Source: Zhengitettix transpicula (Eukaryota; Arthropoda; Insecta; Orthoptera; Tetrigidae). From it: 64,000 nucleotides of DNA. The number at the start of each line of letters is the position of its first letter. Within the stretch, counting starts at the first letter, position 1. Below are positions 10,860-23,000 of this stretch, piece after piece. The notes beneath the pieces were generated by a model. It had not been told where the DNA came from. It saw only the letters and a program-made list of their open reading frames with translations, and made no database searches. A program made the position numbers and the translations under genes. The stretch spans positions 73,022,139 through 73,086,138 of the forward strand of contig CM073595.1 in the NCBI GenBank assembly GCA_037074705.1, read 5' to 3'.

Positions 10860-11377
10860 ATTTTATTTTCTACAAGCAGCCGCAAACATCAAACAATATT
10901 ACCGGCAACCTGTCGTTTTCTTGCAACCAAACAGCAAGTAGGCCAACCATTTGTTGTATTTTTATCTCTTTCTTTCAGGTTTTGTTGTCTCAGCAAGTAT
11001 TACGAGCAAGTTTCCCACCGACTCCAAAAATAAAATTGACTAAGGAACATAAACACATTTCAGGTAATTTCACAAATAATTTACGTATATTTCACGTCTG
11101 TAATTATGTTTTCAATGCTTTACTTTGTAAAATTACATACTATTATTAATTTCCAGTACATTATTTGAAAATCTAGATCTTTTCTTTAAAAAATGTTTAA
11201 AAAACATTTTCTATTTGCAGTTAATTTCAAATGATAATATTTTTGAAATAATTACCGTACTTTTTACACATTTCATTCCCAATTTCACAGGATTCTCTTA
11301 CAACCTCGGCAGCAGCTACAAACGAATCTCCTAAGGACACCGCAGATACAATTCAAAGACGACACATTGCAGTGTAG
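10860..11377 (+). other. Exon-like series with splice-site-like borders (candidate)
   Basis: Three blocks look like exons. The first is 10860-10937 (78 nt, after a T-tract ending CCAG, before GTAGGC). The second is 10994-11063 (70 nt, after TCTCAG, before GTAATT). The third begins at 11291 after TTTCACAG and is open to a stop at 11332 or 11375, depending on frame. The first two read through in one phase without a stop, separated by a 56-bp possible intron. No product is recognised. T-rich DNA makes false acceptors common, so this is only a candidate for a small or captured gene. Confidence 0.2.
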
Positions 11378-14300
11378 CCACACTCCCTTAAGGTAGTTGA
11401 ACAAACATATGAATAATGTCAATACTTCCCATTTAACATTTGCTTTGAACTAATTTACGATTAAATGTAATATATATTTAAATTTCATCCATTTATGTGT
11501 GCAGTTATACGAATTTTAGTAAACCATGTCACAATTTTTGTTAAAATAATGTCTATATTGTTTCATCCTGTAGTCTCAACTTTTTATGAACTAAAAAAAT
11601 TAAAATCTTTGTTTTCATATCACAAGAATTCTAAATTCTGAAATATTTCAAATAATCGTCCGCACTTTTCGTTTATCATTTATTTATATTTCTGTAACGA
11701 CATTTCATTAGGCACTAAATAGTACTACACATGAAACAGAAATATATAAATAAATTTATCAACTATAAATAAATTCTACTTTGCGTTTTAGTTATTCTTC
11801 CCTTCAAATAAACACTTAAATATTGTAAATATATACCTACAAATTTAAATCCGTAGTTTACTGAACACATAAATATACTAAATAAATGCTTAAATTTTAC
11901 ATCCGTATTTTCCGTGTAAAAACAATTGCGAGTACTCGAATATGTATAATTATCTTCCATGCTACAAATAATGTTTCCTATATTTGACTGTATTTAGACA
12001 TTATTTATTAATTCTGCAACTTATTAAATATTTCCTTTAATGAAAAACTCACTTTTCTCCTACATCCCTTATTATATTTTCTTGCAATTGAATGTTTCTG
12101 CGTCGTACTGTTGTTACTTGAGTTTTTTTTGTTTCTATTTCACAAATTTTATATTTCTGCATTTTTATCATATTATATTACCAAAATTTTCCTTCATATC
12201 ATGCTTATATCAAGATACAGCTTTTGAAAAAAATAATTCATTCTCGAACTTATCATACATTAAAATCAATTGTGAAATTTCCTTTTTGTAATACACAGAC
12301 TGTAACATTTCCTATTCCTTTATAAATGTTAAATATATAATTCAAATTCTTTTTGCGTTATCATCTTTAACTACATTCATTATTTACATTTATTGCCAAT
12401 ATATTCCTTCTCAAATTTTGTACACAAATCTTTTATCCTGAAAGTCATAAAGTATTGAAGTAAATTCTCAAATTATTTTCTTATACGACGCGTCCGTAAT
12501 TCATATATGGTTTATATATAGTTTTTATAACTGAAAACTGCATTATTCCAAGTTTTCAAACGTCCCAAAAACAATTTCTATTTATTTCCACAAATTTCTC
12601 TTTTAACAATTTTCCTTCCATTATATTTCACTTCCTAAGTTCATTCACAATTTGTTTATCCATAACATTAGCGAACACTAAAATATTTTCTTCTCGGCAG
12701 TCAACGCATTAAGAGCATTGACCTTCCACTCGTACTACGACAGTCGTCTTCTACGTAAATTCAATTTTCTTTACATTAATCTTAACTGCTATTTCATTAC
12801 TATAGCTACTAAAATCAATTCAACTATTTCTTTTTCTGATAAATCTCTTCAACAACTTTCAAGCATTTTTATAACTCTATAACATAAATTAGTTTCTTCC
12901 ACGTCACCATTTCCCCTTTTATATTATTATTTTCATTTCCAACTGCTTTTACCTTAATATAATTATACGATATGTAATTAAATTGTTTCATTCCTTATAA
13001 TTTGATTTTTCTCTATACTTCAAACTATCTCTCATTACACCAAAATTTCATTTCCATATATTTGCTGTTATTTCATAACTTCATGCTTAACTTCTTCCCC
13101 TCATACATAATTTCCTCAACTTTGTAATATTTTACTTTATTTGACTTCTTCTAAGAGTCATATCAACTACTTTAACATTGGTACATGTAAGATTGGTACA
13201 TTAATTTTCAAAATGGCGTTTTATCTTTTTTCAATGTTGTAATGTCTTTTCGATATTCCAGCGAGTAGTCAACCTCAATGTTTCTTAATATTAGGTTCAG
13301 TGCTTGATGAATTTTTCTCTATTCACTTATGGTATTGCACTATCTCGACATTATCTCAAATTCTTTTCCCTATGTTTGCGTTTGTAAGAATATTTTACAA
13401 ATACTCTTTTGTTCTGCATGTTATGAATTCTAAGGTAAATTCTAGAATATCATTATGCTGCACGTTTATTACGGATCGGTTATCAACCCACAAACTATTT
13501 CATTATCAGTGTTTGTTTTTCAATGGATTAAGCAACTGATTTTTTCCGCAATATTATTTTCATCGTCATTTATCTATACTATTATTCCCTACATTATTCT
13601 AAAACGTAATTCATCAAACATAATTCGTGTATTATATTGTCTTATCGCACGTTTAGAAAATATTTTTCGTACTTTACCTATGGTAATACTGTTTTCGTTG
13701 CTGCCAAAATATTTATTTGTTTCCTTCTATATTCCATTTCACATGTTCTGACTCATCCAATAAATGAATCTTAAAAATATTTTTCTTCACATACATTATG
13801 AGAAAAATAGATTTACGAAATATTTTAATGTACAAATTATCATAGTGAAGATAATTTTAAATGCTACTTCAACATTCATTCCGGAAAAGCTTCTACAGGA
13901 ACGAAAAATTATTTGCATTCTTTTCTGAATTCACTTATCAATGATATCTCCATATACCATCATCTGTCCAATATGCTGTGTTCATAATATTTATGGAAAT
14001 TATTATTATTCCAAAGACATCCTCTAACCTAAGACGATCGACATATATTAAACTGTATTTCGGTCCATCCAATTTATTGCTGTTAATATAAATCAAAAAA
14101 ATTTAATTCCGCAGCATTAAAAGTAAGGTCCGACCCTTTATTAACTAACTATAATTTCAATAAATGAAGCAAATTTAAATCCACATTTATTATTTAGAAA
14201 ATCTGTTATGTTGCCTATAAATTCTGAATGAGATTTACGGTTCTTCTCATTCCTACATCACAACACTTCCCATAAATGATACAAATTATTTAAAAATATA

Positions 14301-14649
14301 ATATTTTCAAATAACGTTTATATTATCCAACAAATATGTATTAATTTACTGTCCGTTATATTCACACTTAAATTCCAATTACCACAAATTATAAAAATTT
14401 AATTCCACAGTTACAATTTTCTACAACTCATTTACTAAAACTTCTCCATTTTTATTTACAGTCATTAAAAGGTACATATATTTTACAACAGTTAATATTT
14501 TCGATAAGTGTTATCAAAAACTCCAATACCGCATTCAATTTTAAGTCCTTCCCAGAAATACCTAATTCCTAATTGTATAAATCACTCAATTTTTTTTTAA
14601 AAGGTTAACATTCTCGAATAAGTGTTACATTCTCCACCAACCATGCATT

Positions 14650-16129
14650 TATTTACAAGTTTCCCCGTTTAATTTACAGTCCGTTCGATTCACTTATAAT
14701 TACAATCATCATTTATTCTATCAATATAATTATTTACTTAATATTTTTCAAAAAGTATTACATTACATATTATTTCTGCATTCAATTAGCCGTCACTACT
14801 AAACCTAGCTGACTACTCTAACCAAGAAACGTATAAATTTTCTTTCCCGTTTAACATTCTCGAATACCTGTTATATATTACCTGACTACTATTATCCCAA
14901 TATTTACAAATTTTCTCCCCCAGTTAGTATTCTCAAATAACTGTAATAGTATCTACAGTCTCTAATTTTAATTTACAGTACATTCCATTCATATCTAATA
15001 CAAATTACCTTTTTTTCTGCAAATTTATTTAATTTTTATTATATATATCAAAAACTATTACATTACTTATGCATGCCATTACCTTTCATCCATATACCTA
15101 CCTCACTACTATTACCACAAAACCTACAAATTTTCTGCCCCAGTTAATATTCTCAAATCAACGTTCTTATATATACCGTCTGTACATTTAATTTACAGAA
15201 CGTTCCATTCCTTTATAATTGCTATTTCAACAAATTCTACAAATTGAATTCTTCTTATAAAGTTTTCCAATAATTTATTTATATCTAAATATTATGCATT
15301 CCATTTAAGGTCATTCATGACCGTACCTGACTACTTTTACGATAAATATTCCGAATTATTTCTGCAGTACATTTTTAACGAATAAGTGTTATGTTATCCA
15401 CCAGCAATCCATTTAATTTACAGTACGTTCCATTCACATTTATTTCCAAATTACGTCTTTTTCTGCAAATTTAATTCTTTTTTTATATATTTAAAAAACT
15501 ATTACACTAATTGTGTATTACTTTACCGTTCATTGATATTCCTACCTGACTATTACCACAAAATCTAAAAATTTTCTCCCCATTTAATATTCTCAAATAA
15601 GTGTTATATTATCGACAGTCACTACATTTATTTAACAGTACGTTCCATTCAGTTCTAATTGCTATTTCCACAAATTGAATTCTTCATATAATGTGTTCCA
15701 AAATTTTTTTATATATAAATATTGTGCATTCCATTTGAGGTCATTGATGACCGTATGCGACTAATTTTACCATAAATATTCCAAATTATTCATGTAGTAC
15801 ATGTTTCACGAATAAGTGTTACGTTATCCACCACTCCATTTAATTTACAATACGTTCCATTCACATCTAATCAAAATTACCTCATTTTCTCCAAATTTAA
15901 TTTTTTTATTATATATTTCAGAAACACTTACATTATTTGTGCATTACTTTACCTTTCATTCATTATCCTACATGACTGATATTATCCCAAAACCTACAAA
16001 TTTTCTCCTCCCCCCCCCTTTAATATTCTCAAATAACTGTTATATTATTTACCATATCTACATTTAATTTACAGTACCTTCCATTCCCATCTTATCCGAA
16101 TTCCCTCTTTTCCTGGAAATCTAATTCTT

Positions 16130-16185
<56 letters not shown>

Positions 16186-18330
16186 CAAACACTATTACAT
16201 TATTTGTGCATGCCATTACCGTTCATTCATATTTCTACATGACTAATATTACCACAGAACCTACAAATGTTCGTTCACCGTTAATATTCTCAAATAACTG
16301 TTATATTATCTAGCATCTCTAAATTTAATTTACAGTACGTTCCATTCATATCTAATACAAATTACCTTTTTTCTGTATATTTAATTCTTTATTTATATAT
16401 ATTTCAAACACTATTACATTAATTGTGTATGCCATTACTGTTCATTCATATTCCTACATGACTAATATTACCACAGAACCTACAAATTGTCTCCCCCTCT
16501 TAATATTCTCAAATAACTGTTATATTATTTACTCTATATACATTTAATTTACAGTACCTTCCATTAACATCTTATCGAAATTACCTCTTTTTCTGGAAAT
16601 CTAATTATTTTCTATATATATTTAAAAAAACTATTACATTATTAATGCACTCCATTTGCGGTCATTTATATTCGTACCTGTCTACTATTATCGCAATACT
16701 TACAAATTTTCTTCCCCAGTAATATTATTAAATGACTCTTATATTATCTAGCATCTCTAATTTTCAGTACGTTCCATTCATATATAATACAAATTACCTT
16801 TTTTTCTGTATATTTAATTCTTTATTTATATATATTTCAAACGCTATTACATTAATTGTGCATTTCATTACCGTTCATCCATATTCCTACTTGACTACTA
16901 TTACCACAAAACCTACAAATTTTGTCCCCCAATTAATATTCTCAAATCACCGTTATATTATCTACCGTCTCTACATTTAATTTACAGTACGTACCATTCC
17001 CTTCTAATTGCTATTTCAACAAATTCTTCAAATTGGATTCTTCATAGAATGTTTCTGCTAATGTAATTATTTTCATATATTTTTAAAAAAACTATTACAA
17101 TATTTGGCCATTCTATTACCGTTCATTCATATTCCTACCTGTCTTCTATTACCACAAATCTAAAAAAATTTCCCGGAATTAAAATTCACAAATAAGTGTT
17201 ATATTATGTACCATCTCTACTTTCAATTTATATCTTTTCTATTTGCTATTTCCGCAAATTCTACAAATTTAATTCTGCAGATTATATTTTACAAAATCTT
17301 TTATATTACCTATAAATTATGGTTTCTATTTTCGGTCAATCGTGTCCCTAATTCTTTTTTCGTACCACTAATGCTACAAATGTTCTTTCCCAGTTAATAT
17401 TCTCAAATAACTGTTATAGTACCTACCATCTCTAAATTTATTTGAAAGGGCGTTTCATTCGTATGTAATTTCTATTTCAACAAATTTAATACCTCAGTTT
17501 ACATTTTGGAGTAAATGTTATTTTGTGTACTAACTCTCTATTGAATTTAGAATTCGTTCCATTCTTTTCTAATTTCTGTTACCACAAATTGTACAAATTC
17601 ATTCCTTACTTAATACTTACGAAGAACAATGTAGTTACTTATAAATTTTGCAATCGTATCACCGTCATTTGAATTCCAAAGTGCAAACTTTTTCTATAAC
17701 TGCTATAAATTTTCTTCCACTGTTAATAATCTACTATAAGTGGATATATAGCTCTCAATTCTTCTTTCAATTTATGTCAGTCTCAATTATATATAATTCC
17801 CCTTTTCTATAAATGTTGCAAATTTTTTCTTTAGTTATTATTTTCGTATATCAGATATATTTTTCAGCATATAAGCGTTAAATTTAGAGTCCGTTCCAAT
17901 CATGTTCTATTCCTATTTTCATAAATAACAGATATTTAATTTCACAATTTATCTTTTACTGTGTTATTATGTACCAATTATGTATTTATTTTACTGTCAC
18001 TCCCATTCGTAGCTTACTACTATTTCCATGAAACCTACAAATTTTATTCCACAATTTACTTTTATCTATAAGGTTAATAATTTATTTCTAATTCCTGATT
18101 TACACAAATTGTCGAATGTAATCCTTGGTTTATATTTTCCAATACCTATAGTATCACTTATAAATTCTGCATTTAATTTACGGTCCATATTATTAATAAT
18201 CAATTCGTATTTCCACAAATACTAAAAAATTAATTCCACATTTTATATTATCTACCAATTCGTTATTTATATAAAATTTCTCTCATTCACACCTAATTTC
18301 TATTTCCGTAAATATTGCAAATTTTATTTC
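14650..18330 (+). repeat. Degenerate satellite, period about 210-226 bp
   Basis: A block like ATTTAATTTACAGTACGTTC recurs near 14969, 15190, 15415, 15630, 15840, 16066, 16327, 16547, 16757 and 16979, so spacing is about 210-226 bp (261 where a TA run has expanded). Each unit also has CAAATTACCTTTTTCTGC, TTCATTCATATTCCTACCTG, ACCACAAAACCTACAAATTT and ATTCTCAAATAACTGTTAT. Units before 14.9 kb and after 17.2 kb are more decayed, with spacing down to about 110 bp. Confidence 0.85.
16133..16183. repeat. (TA)n microsatellite
   Basis: About 25 uninterrupted TA dinucleotides lie inside one unit of the 220-bp satellite and lengthen that unit to about 261 bp. Confidence 0.95.
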
Positions 18331-18639
18331 ATTTTTATTATTTTATACTTACTGTTTAAACTCTATGTAATAACTTTATACTAACGTGAGCATTTTCTTC
18401 TTACATCTCTATATAGAAAATGGACAAATTAGAACACATTTCCCAAACAGTGTTGATACACGAGTATTATGCTTATACTTATATGAATTCTTTTCACCTA
18501 ACGTTTTCGAGGTGATATCCTTTTCGAAGCAGCTTAATTGTTTTATCATTTTACACAAACTTATAACTTTTTGTTACGAAATCAAATTTTAAATCTCAAT
18601 AACAATAAGAATTGTGGTTTTGGTAGTTTTTAGTTTTAC

Positions 18640-18648
18640 TATAAAAAG
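18640..18648 (+). promoter_or_regulatory. Possible TATA box of the Helitron gene
   Basis: TATAAAAAG lies 95 bases before the ATG at 18735, in a suitable position for a core promoter. In AT-rich DNA such a match is weak evidence on its own. Confidence 0.35.
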
Positions 18649-18734
18649 GGTTACATTCTTTTTCATAAACGTAATATATTAATCTATAAATAGTAATTTA
18701 ATATTACTCTTTAAAGGTATTAATTGGTACAAAA

Positions 18735-20018
18735 ATGCCACCCAGAAAACGTAAGGCAATTGGCCAAATACAAATAACGGCTAAAAATATTAAAAAGAAA
18801 CGGGCTCATGAAAGTCCTGAGGATAGAATTACAAGGCTTCGCATTCTACGCCAGCGAGCTGCGGAAACCAGGCTATCAGAGCCTCTTCATCAGCGCCAGA
18901 CCAGGCTTCGAGATCAAAAAATAAGGGCCACTACATTTAGAAGTTCGGAAACCGAACAGCAGCGGGAAACCAGACTGCAAGATTTAAGAAAAAGAGCAAC
19001 TACATCTCGAAGTTCCGAAACGGAACAGCAGCGCGAAACCAGACTGCAAGATCAAAAGAAAAGAACAACTACATCTAGAAGTTCAGAAACCGAACACCAG
19101 CGCAAAACCAGACTGCAAGATTTAAGAAAAAGAACAACTACATCTAGAAGTTTGGAAACCGATCAGCAGCGCGAAACCAGACTGCAAGATCAAAAGAAAA
19201 GGACCAGTACATCTAGAAGTTCAGAAACCGATCAGCAGCGCGAAACCAGACTGCAAGATCAAAAGAAAAGAACAACTACATCTAGAAGTTCAGAAACCGA
19301 ACACCAGCGCAAAACCAGACTGCAAGACTTAAGAAAAAGAACAACTACATCTAGAAGTTTGGAAACCGATCAGCAGCGCGAAACCAGACTGCAAGATCAA
19401 AATAAAAGGACCAGTACATCTAGAAGTTCAGAAACCGATCAGCAGCGCGAAACCAGACTGCAAGATCAAAAGAAAAGAACAACTACATCTAGAAGTTCAG
19501 AAACCGAACACCAGCGCAAAACCAGACTGCAAGATTTAAGAAAAAGAACAACTACATCTAGAAGTTTGGAAACCGATCAACAGCGCGAAATCAGACTGCA
19601 AGATCAAAAGAAAAGGACCAGTACATCTAGAAGTTCAGAAACCGATCAGCAGCGCGAAACCAGACTGCAAGATCAAAAGAAAAGAACAACTACATCTAGA
19701 AGTTCAGAAACCGATCAGCAGCGCAAAACCAGACTGCAAGATTTAAGAAATAGAACAACTACATCTAGAAGTTTGGAAACCGATCAACAGCGCGAAACCA
19801 GACTGCAAGATCAAAAGAAAAGGACCAGTACATCTAGAAGTTCAGAAACCGATCAGCAGCGCGAAACCAGACTGCAAGATCAAAAGAAAAGAACAACTAC
19901 ATCTAGAAGTTCGGAAACCGAACAGCAGCGCAAAACCCGCCTTCAAAATCTGAGTCAGTACCACACGATCGCGGACTGCACATCATTTTACCCTAAAATT
20001 AGAAGCATTCCATTATGA
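18735..20018 (+). CDS. Helitron N-terminal basic repeat protein (ORF1 part of Rep/helicase)
   Basis: The 427-residue frame starts with a lysine/arginine-rich leader (MPPRKRK, residues 1-7). It then consists of about sixteen 23-residue units of the type SSETEQQRETRLQDQKKRTT plus three residues (about residues 47-407). The units are strongly basic and acidic in turn and probably helical. Similar R-x-T-R-L repeats are known at the start of arthropod Helitron Rep/helicases, where their role is unknown; nucleic-acid binding or nuclear entry is inference. The ATG has A at -3 and follows a possible TATA box. The frame ends in 20 unrelated residues. The natural continuation is in the +1 frame, open from 19954 and leading into the next frame's conserved EAFHYDP region (20002 on). 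The gene is therefore probably broken between 19954 and 20000, or, less likely, read with a shift. Confidence 0.8.
   Translation: MPPRKRKAIGQIQITAKNIKKKRAHESPEDRITRLRILRQRAAETRLSEPLHQRQTRLRDQKIRATTFRSSETEQQRETRLQDLRKRATTSRSSETEQQRETRLQDQKKRTTTSRSSETEHQRKTRLQDLRKRTTTSRSLETDQQRETRLQDQKKRTSTSRSSETDQQRETRLQDQKKRTTTSRSSETEHQRKTRLQDLRKRTTTSRSLETDQQRETRLQDQNKRTSTSRSSETDQQRETRLQDQKKRTTTSRSSETEHQRKTRLQDLRKRTTTSRSLETDQQREIRLQDQKKRTSTSRSSETDQQRETRLQDQKKRTTTSRSSETDQQRKTRLQDLRNRTTTSRSLETDQQRETRLQDQKKRTSTSRSSETDQQRETRLQDQKKRTTTSRSSETEQQRKTRLQNLSQYHTIADCTSFYPKIRSIPL
19080..19907 (+). repeat. Higher-order coding repeat, four copies of 207 bp
   Basis: Inside the N-terminal frame the 69-bp units are arranged in a three-unit pattern. 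One type has EHQRKTRLQDLRKR, one starts SLETDQQRE, and one has SSETDQQRE with KKRTTTSR. The triplet repeats four times in a row, at 19080, 19287, 19494 and 19701. Copies differ by a few bases, such as N for K in one unit and DLRNR in the last. This indicates recent expansion by whole triplets. Confidence 0.9.
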
Positions 20019-20064
20019 TCCACTTAAAGATTATACACACCATCCAACTGTTACTATAGGTAAA

Positions 20065-23000
20065 ATGCAAACAGTTTGTACTTACTGCCATGCAAAAAAA
20101 TTTAAATCTGAAACTGCTGGTATTTGCTGCAAAAATGGAAAAGTAAAACTGAGCAACCTAGAAACGCCACCACATGAACTGTTGACATACACAGTCGGAA
20201 ATACAGCAGAATCCAAACATTTTCTCACTAATATCAGGAAATACAACTCATCTTTCCAAATGACGTCATTCGGTGCAACATCAGTTGTTGAAAATCCTGG
20301 CTTTGCAACAACATTCACAGTACAAGGTCAGATTTATCATAAAGCGGGATCGTTGCTCCCACTGTCTGATCAACAACCTAAATTTCTACAAATATATTTT
20401 ATAGGAAACGATGAAACGGAAACTAACCAGAGGTGCGGCTACATCTCAGAAACAAGACGACATATAGTGTCAAGTTTACAAACAATGTTTCATGAGCATA
20501 ACGATCTGATAAAAACATTCAAAACAGCATTAGAACATATGCCAACAGATGAATATAAAGTTGTCATACGAGCAGATCGTAGACCGGCTGGAGAACACGA
20601 ACGGCGCTTTAATACTCCTGAAGGACATGAAATAGCAGTGGTTATGTCAGCCGATGGCTTTGATCGTCGAGATATCATAATTCAACGACGAGGTCATTCA
20701 CTACAGCGTATTTCCGAAACACATCGATTCTATGATTCTCTTCAATACCCAGTCATATTTCCCCGTGGTGAAGAAGGATATCATTTTAATCTCAGACTGG
20801 TCAACCCTAGAACAGGTCAACCAACAAAAAAGAAAGTTTCAGCGATGCTTTTCTATGCATACCGTCTAATGGTTCGAGATGCTCAACCGAACCATATATT
20901 AAACTGCAGGCATTTGTTTCATCAATTCGTAGTTGATATGTATGCAAAAATCGAAACTGAACGTCTTCTTTATATTCGTCTAAATCAGCGTAAACTCAGA
21001 GTTGAAGAATACATTCACCTCAGAGATGCTATTACAAATGATTGGGACATTGAAAACATAGGTTCTTTAGTCATACTGCCATCTACATTCACTGGTAGTC
21101 CCAGACATATGCACGAATACACGCAGGATGCTATGACGTACGTAAAGACATACGGGAGACCAGACTTATTTATCACTTTCACCTGTAATCCTACATGGTT
21201 GGAGATCAAGGAAATACTTACCAATGGTCAATTACCCAGTGATCGGCATGACTTGATTGCGAGAGTATTCAAACTAAAGCAGTTGAAATTAATGGACGTT
21301 ATAACAAAGGGTCATGTATTTGGAATCCCAAGATGTTGGATGTACACAATAGAGTGGCAAAAGCGTGGACTGCCACATTCACACAATTTAATATGGTTGA
21401 AGGACAAAATTCATCCCTCACAAATTGATGATATTATATCAGCTGAACTGCCTGACCCAACACAAGATCCTGACCTATCTATTGTCATAACCTCAAACAT
21501 GATCCACGGACCATGCGGCAATCTTAATCGAAATTGTCCTTGTATGAAAGACGGAAGGTGTACTAAGAAATATCCAAGAAAATTTATTAAAGACACGCAA
21601 ACCGGAACTGATGGATATCCTCTGTACAGACGGCGATCTCCAGAAGATGGCGGTTTCACGGCAAAACTCAAGATACGCAAGAATACCGAAATAGAAATCG
21701 ACAATAGATGGGTAGTGCCTTATTCCCCACTGCTGTCGAGAATGTTTCAGGCACACATCAATGTCGAATACTGTAACAGTGTCAAATCCATCAAATACGT
21801 GTGCAAGTATATAAACAAAGGTAGTGATATGGCTTCATTTTGCATTACTAACGACACAACAAATGATGAAGTGACTCAATATCACTTGGGCAGATACATT
21901 AGTAGCAACGAAGCAGTTTGGCGAATACTAGGATTTCCCATACATGAAAGATATCCTACTGTTGTTCACCTTAGTGTTCATTTAGAAAATGGTCAACGAG
22001 TTTATTTCACCACACAGACTGCTCCGAAAGTTATTGATCAACCACCAAACACAACTTTAACTGCATTCTTTCAACTTTGTCAGAAAGATGCTTTCGCCAG
22101 AACCTTATTGTATCCCGAAATACCTCGGTATTACACATGGAATTCATCTAGGAAAGTTTTCTCTAAAAGAAAACTAGGCCAGTCAGTACCTGGACATGAT
22201 GTACATGCAAGCAATGCTTTGGGTCGTGTGTATACAGTTCATCCCAATAACGCCGAATGTTTCTTTCTTAGGATGCTTCTTCACTACGTTAGAGGACCAA
22301 CATCTTTTGCCTACCTAAAAACAGTAAATGGAGAACTATGCGAATCATACAGAGAAACCTGTCAACAATTAGGTCTCTTACAAACAGACCAGTGCTGGGA
22401 TGACACAATGAGAGAAGCCGAATTAATCTCCATGCCAGACCAAATAAGAAATCTATTTGCCATAATACTCACTATGTGCAGTCCGTCGAATCCTGTTACT
22501 CTATGGGAAAGTTATAAGGAGGCATTATGTGAAGATATACTCCGCAATGTCCGGAGGGAAAATCCGACGTTAGAAATTTCTTTTGGTCCAGATATTTTCA
22601 ATATGGCTTTGATTATTCTAGAAAATAAATGTCTGGCCATTGCGAATAAAACAATGCAACAACTCGGCATGCCTCAGCCATTACGAAGTCAAGAAGACGT
22701 ATTCCACCCAGATTGCGTCCGAGAAAAGAGCTACAATGTGGAGCAGCTTACTTCCTATGTCCTGCAAAACAGACCTCTTCTAAATGAGGATCAGAGAAAA
22801 GCATACGAAATTATAATGCACAATATATTCAAAGAAAACGGTGGTATTATTTTCCTTGATGCTTCTGGTGGCACAGGGAAAACATTTTTGACTAATTTAA
22901 TTCTGGCAGAAGTCAGGTCTCGGGGTCAAATTGCTCTTGCCATTGCGTCTTCAGGAATTGCAGCGACATTGATGGATGGAGGAAGAACTGCCCATTCTGC

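Larger units (their letters stand above)
11400..18600. repeat. G-poor, C-over-G block on the + strand
   Basis: For about 7 kb the plus strand is made almost only of A, T and C. In the 60 bases at 12901 I count about 2 G and 13 C, and at 16921 about 3 G and 15 C. The bias weakens locally near 14.4 kb and stops just before the Helitron gene at 18735. Many plus-strand frames here (for example 13455-13751) are by-products of this composition and show no domain. The block holds the satellite described separately. Confidence 0.7.

Noticed and set aside
13455..13751. 98-codon plus-strand frame with membrane-like composition
   Set aside because: It lies in the G-poor T-rich block, where such hydrophobic frames are expected; no motif or start context supports it.
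14650..18330. CRISPR-like regular spacing of a repeated block
   Set aside because: Whole units are repeated, including the spacers, with drift along the array. This is a satellite in eukaryotic DNA, and no Cas-type gene is present.
21015..21756. Minus-strand frames opposite the Rep domain
   Set aside because: They are shadows of the Rep/helicase coding strand, which carries the conserved motifs.
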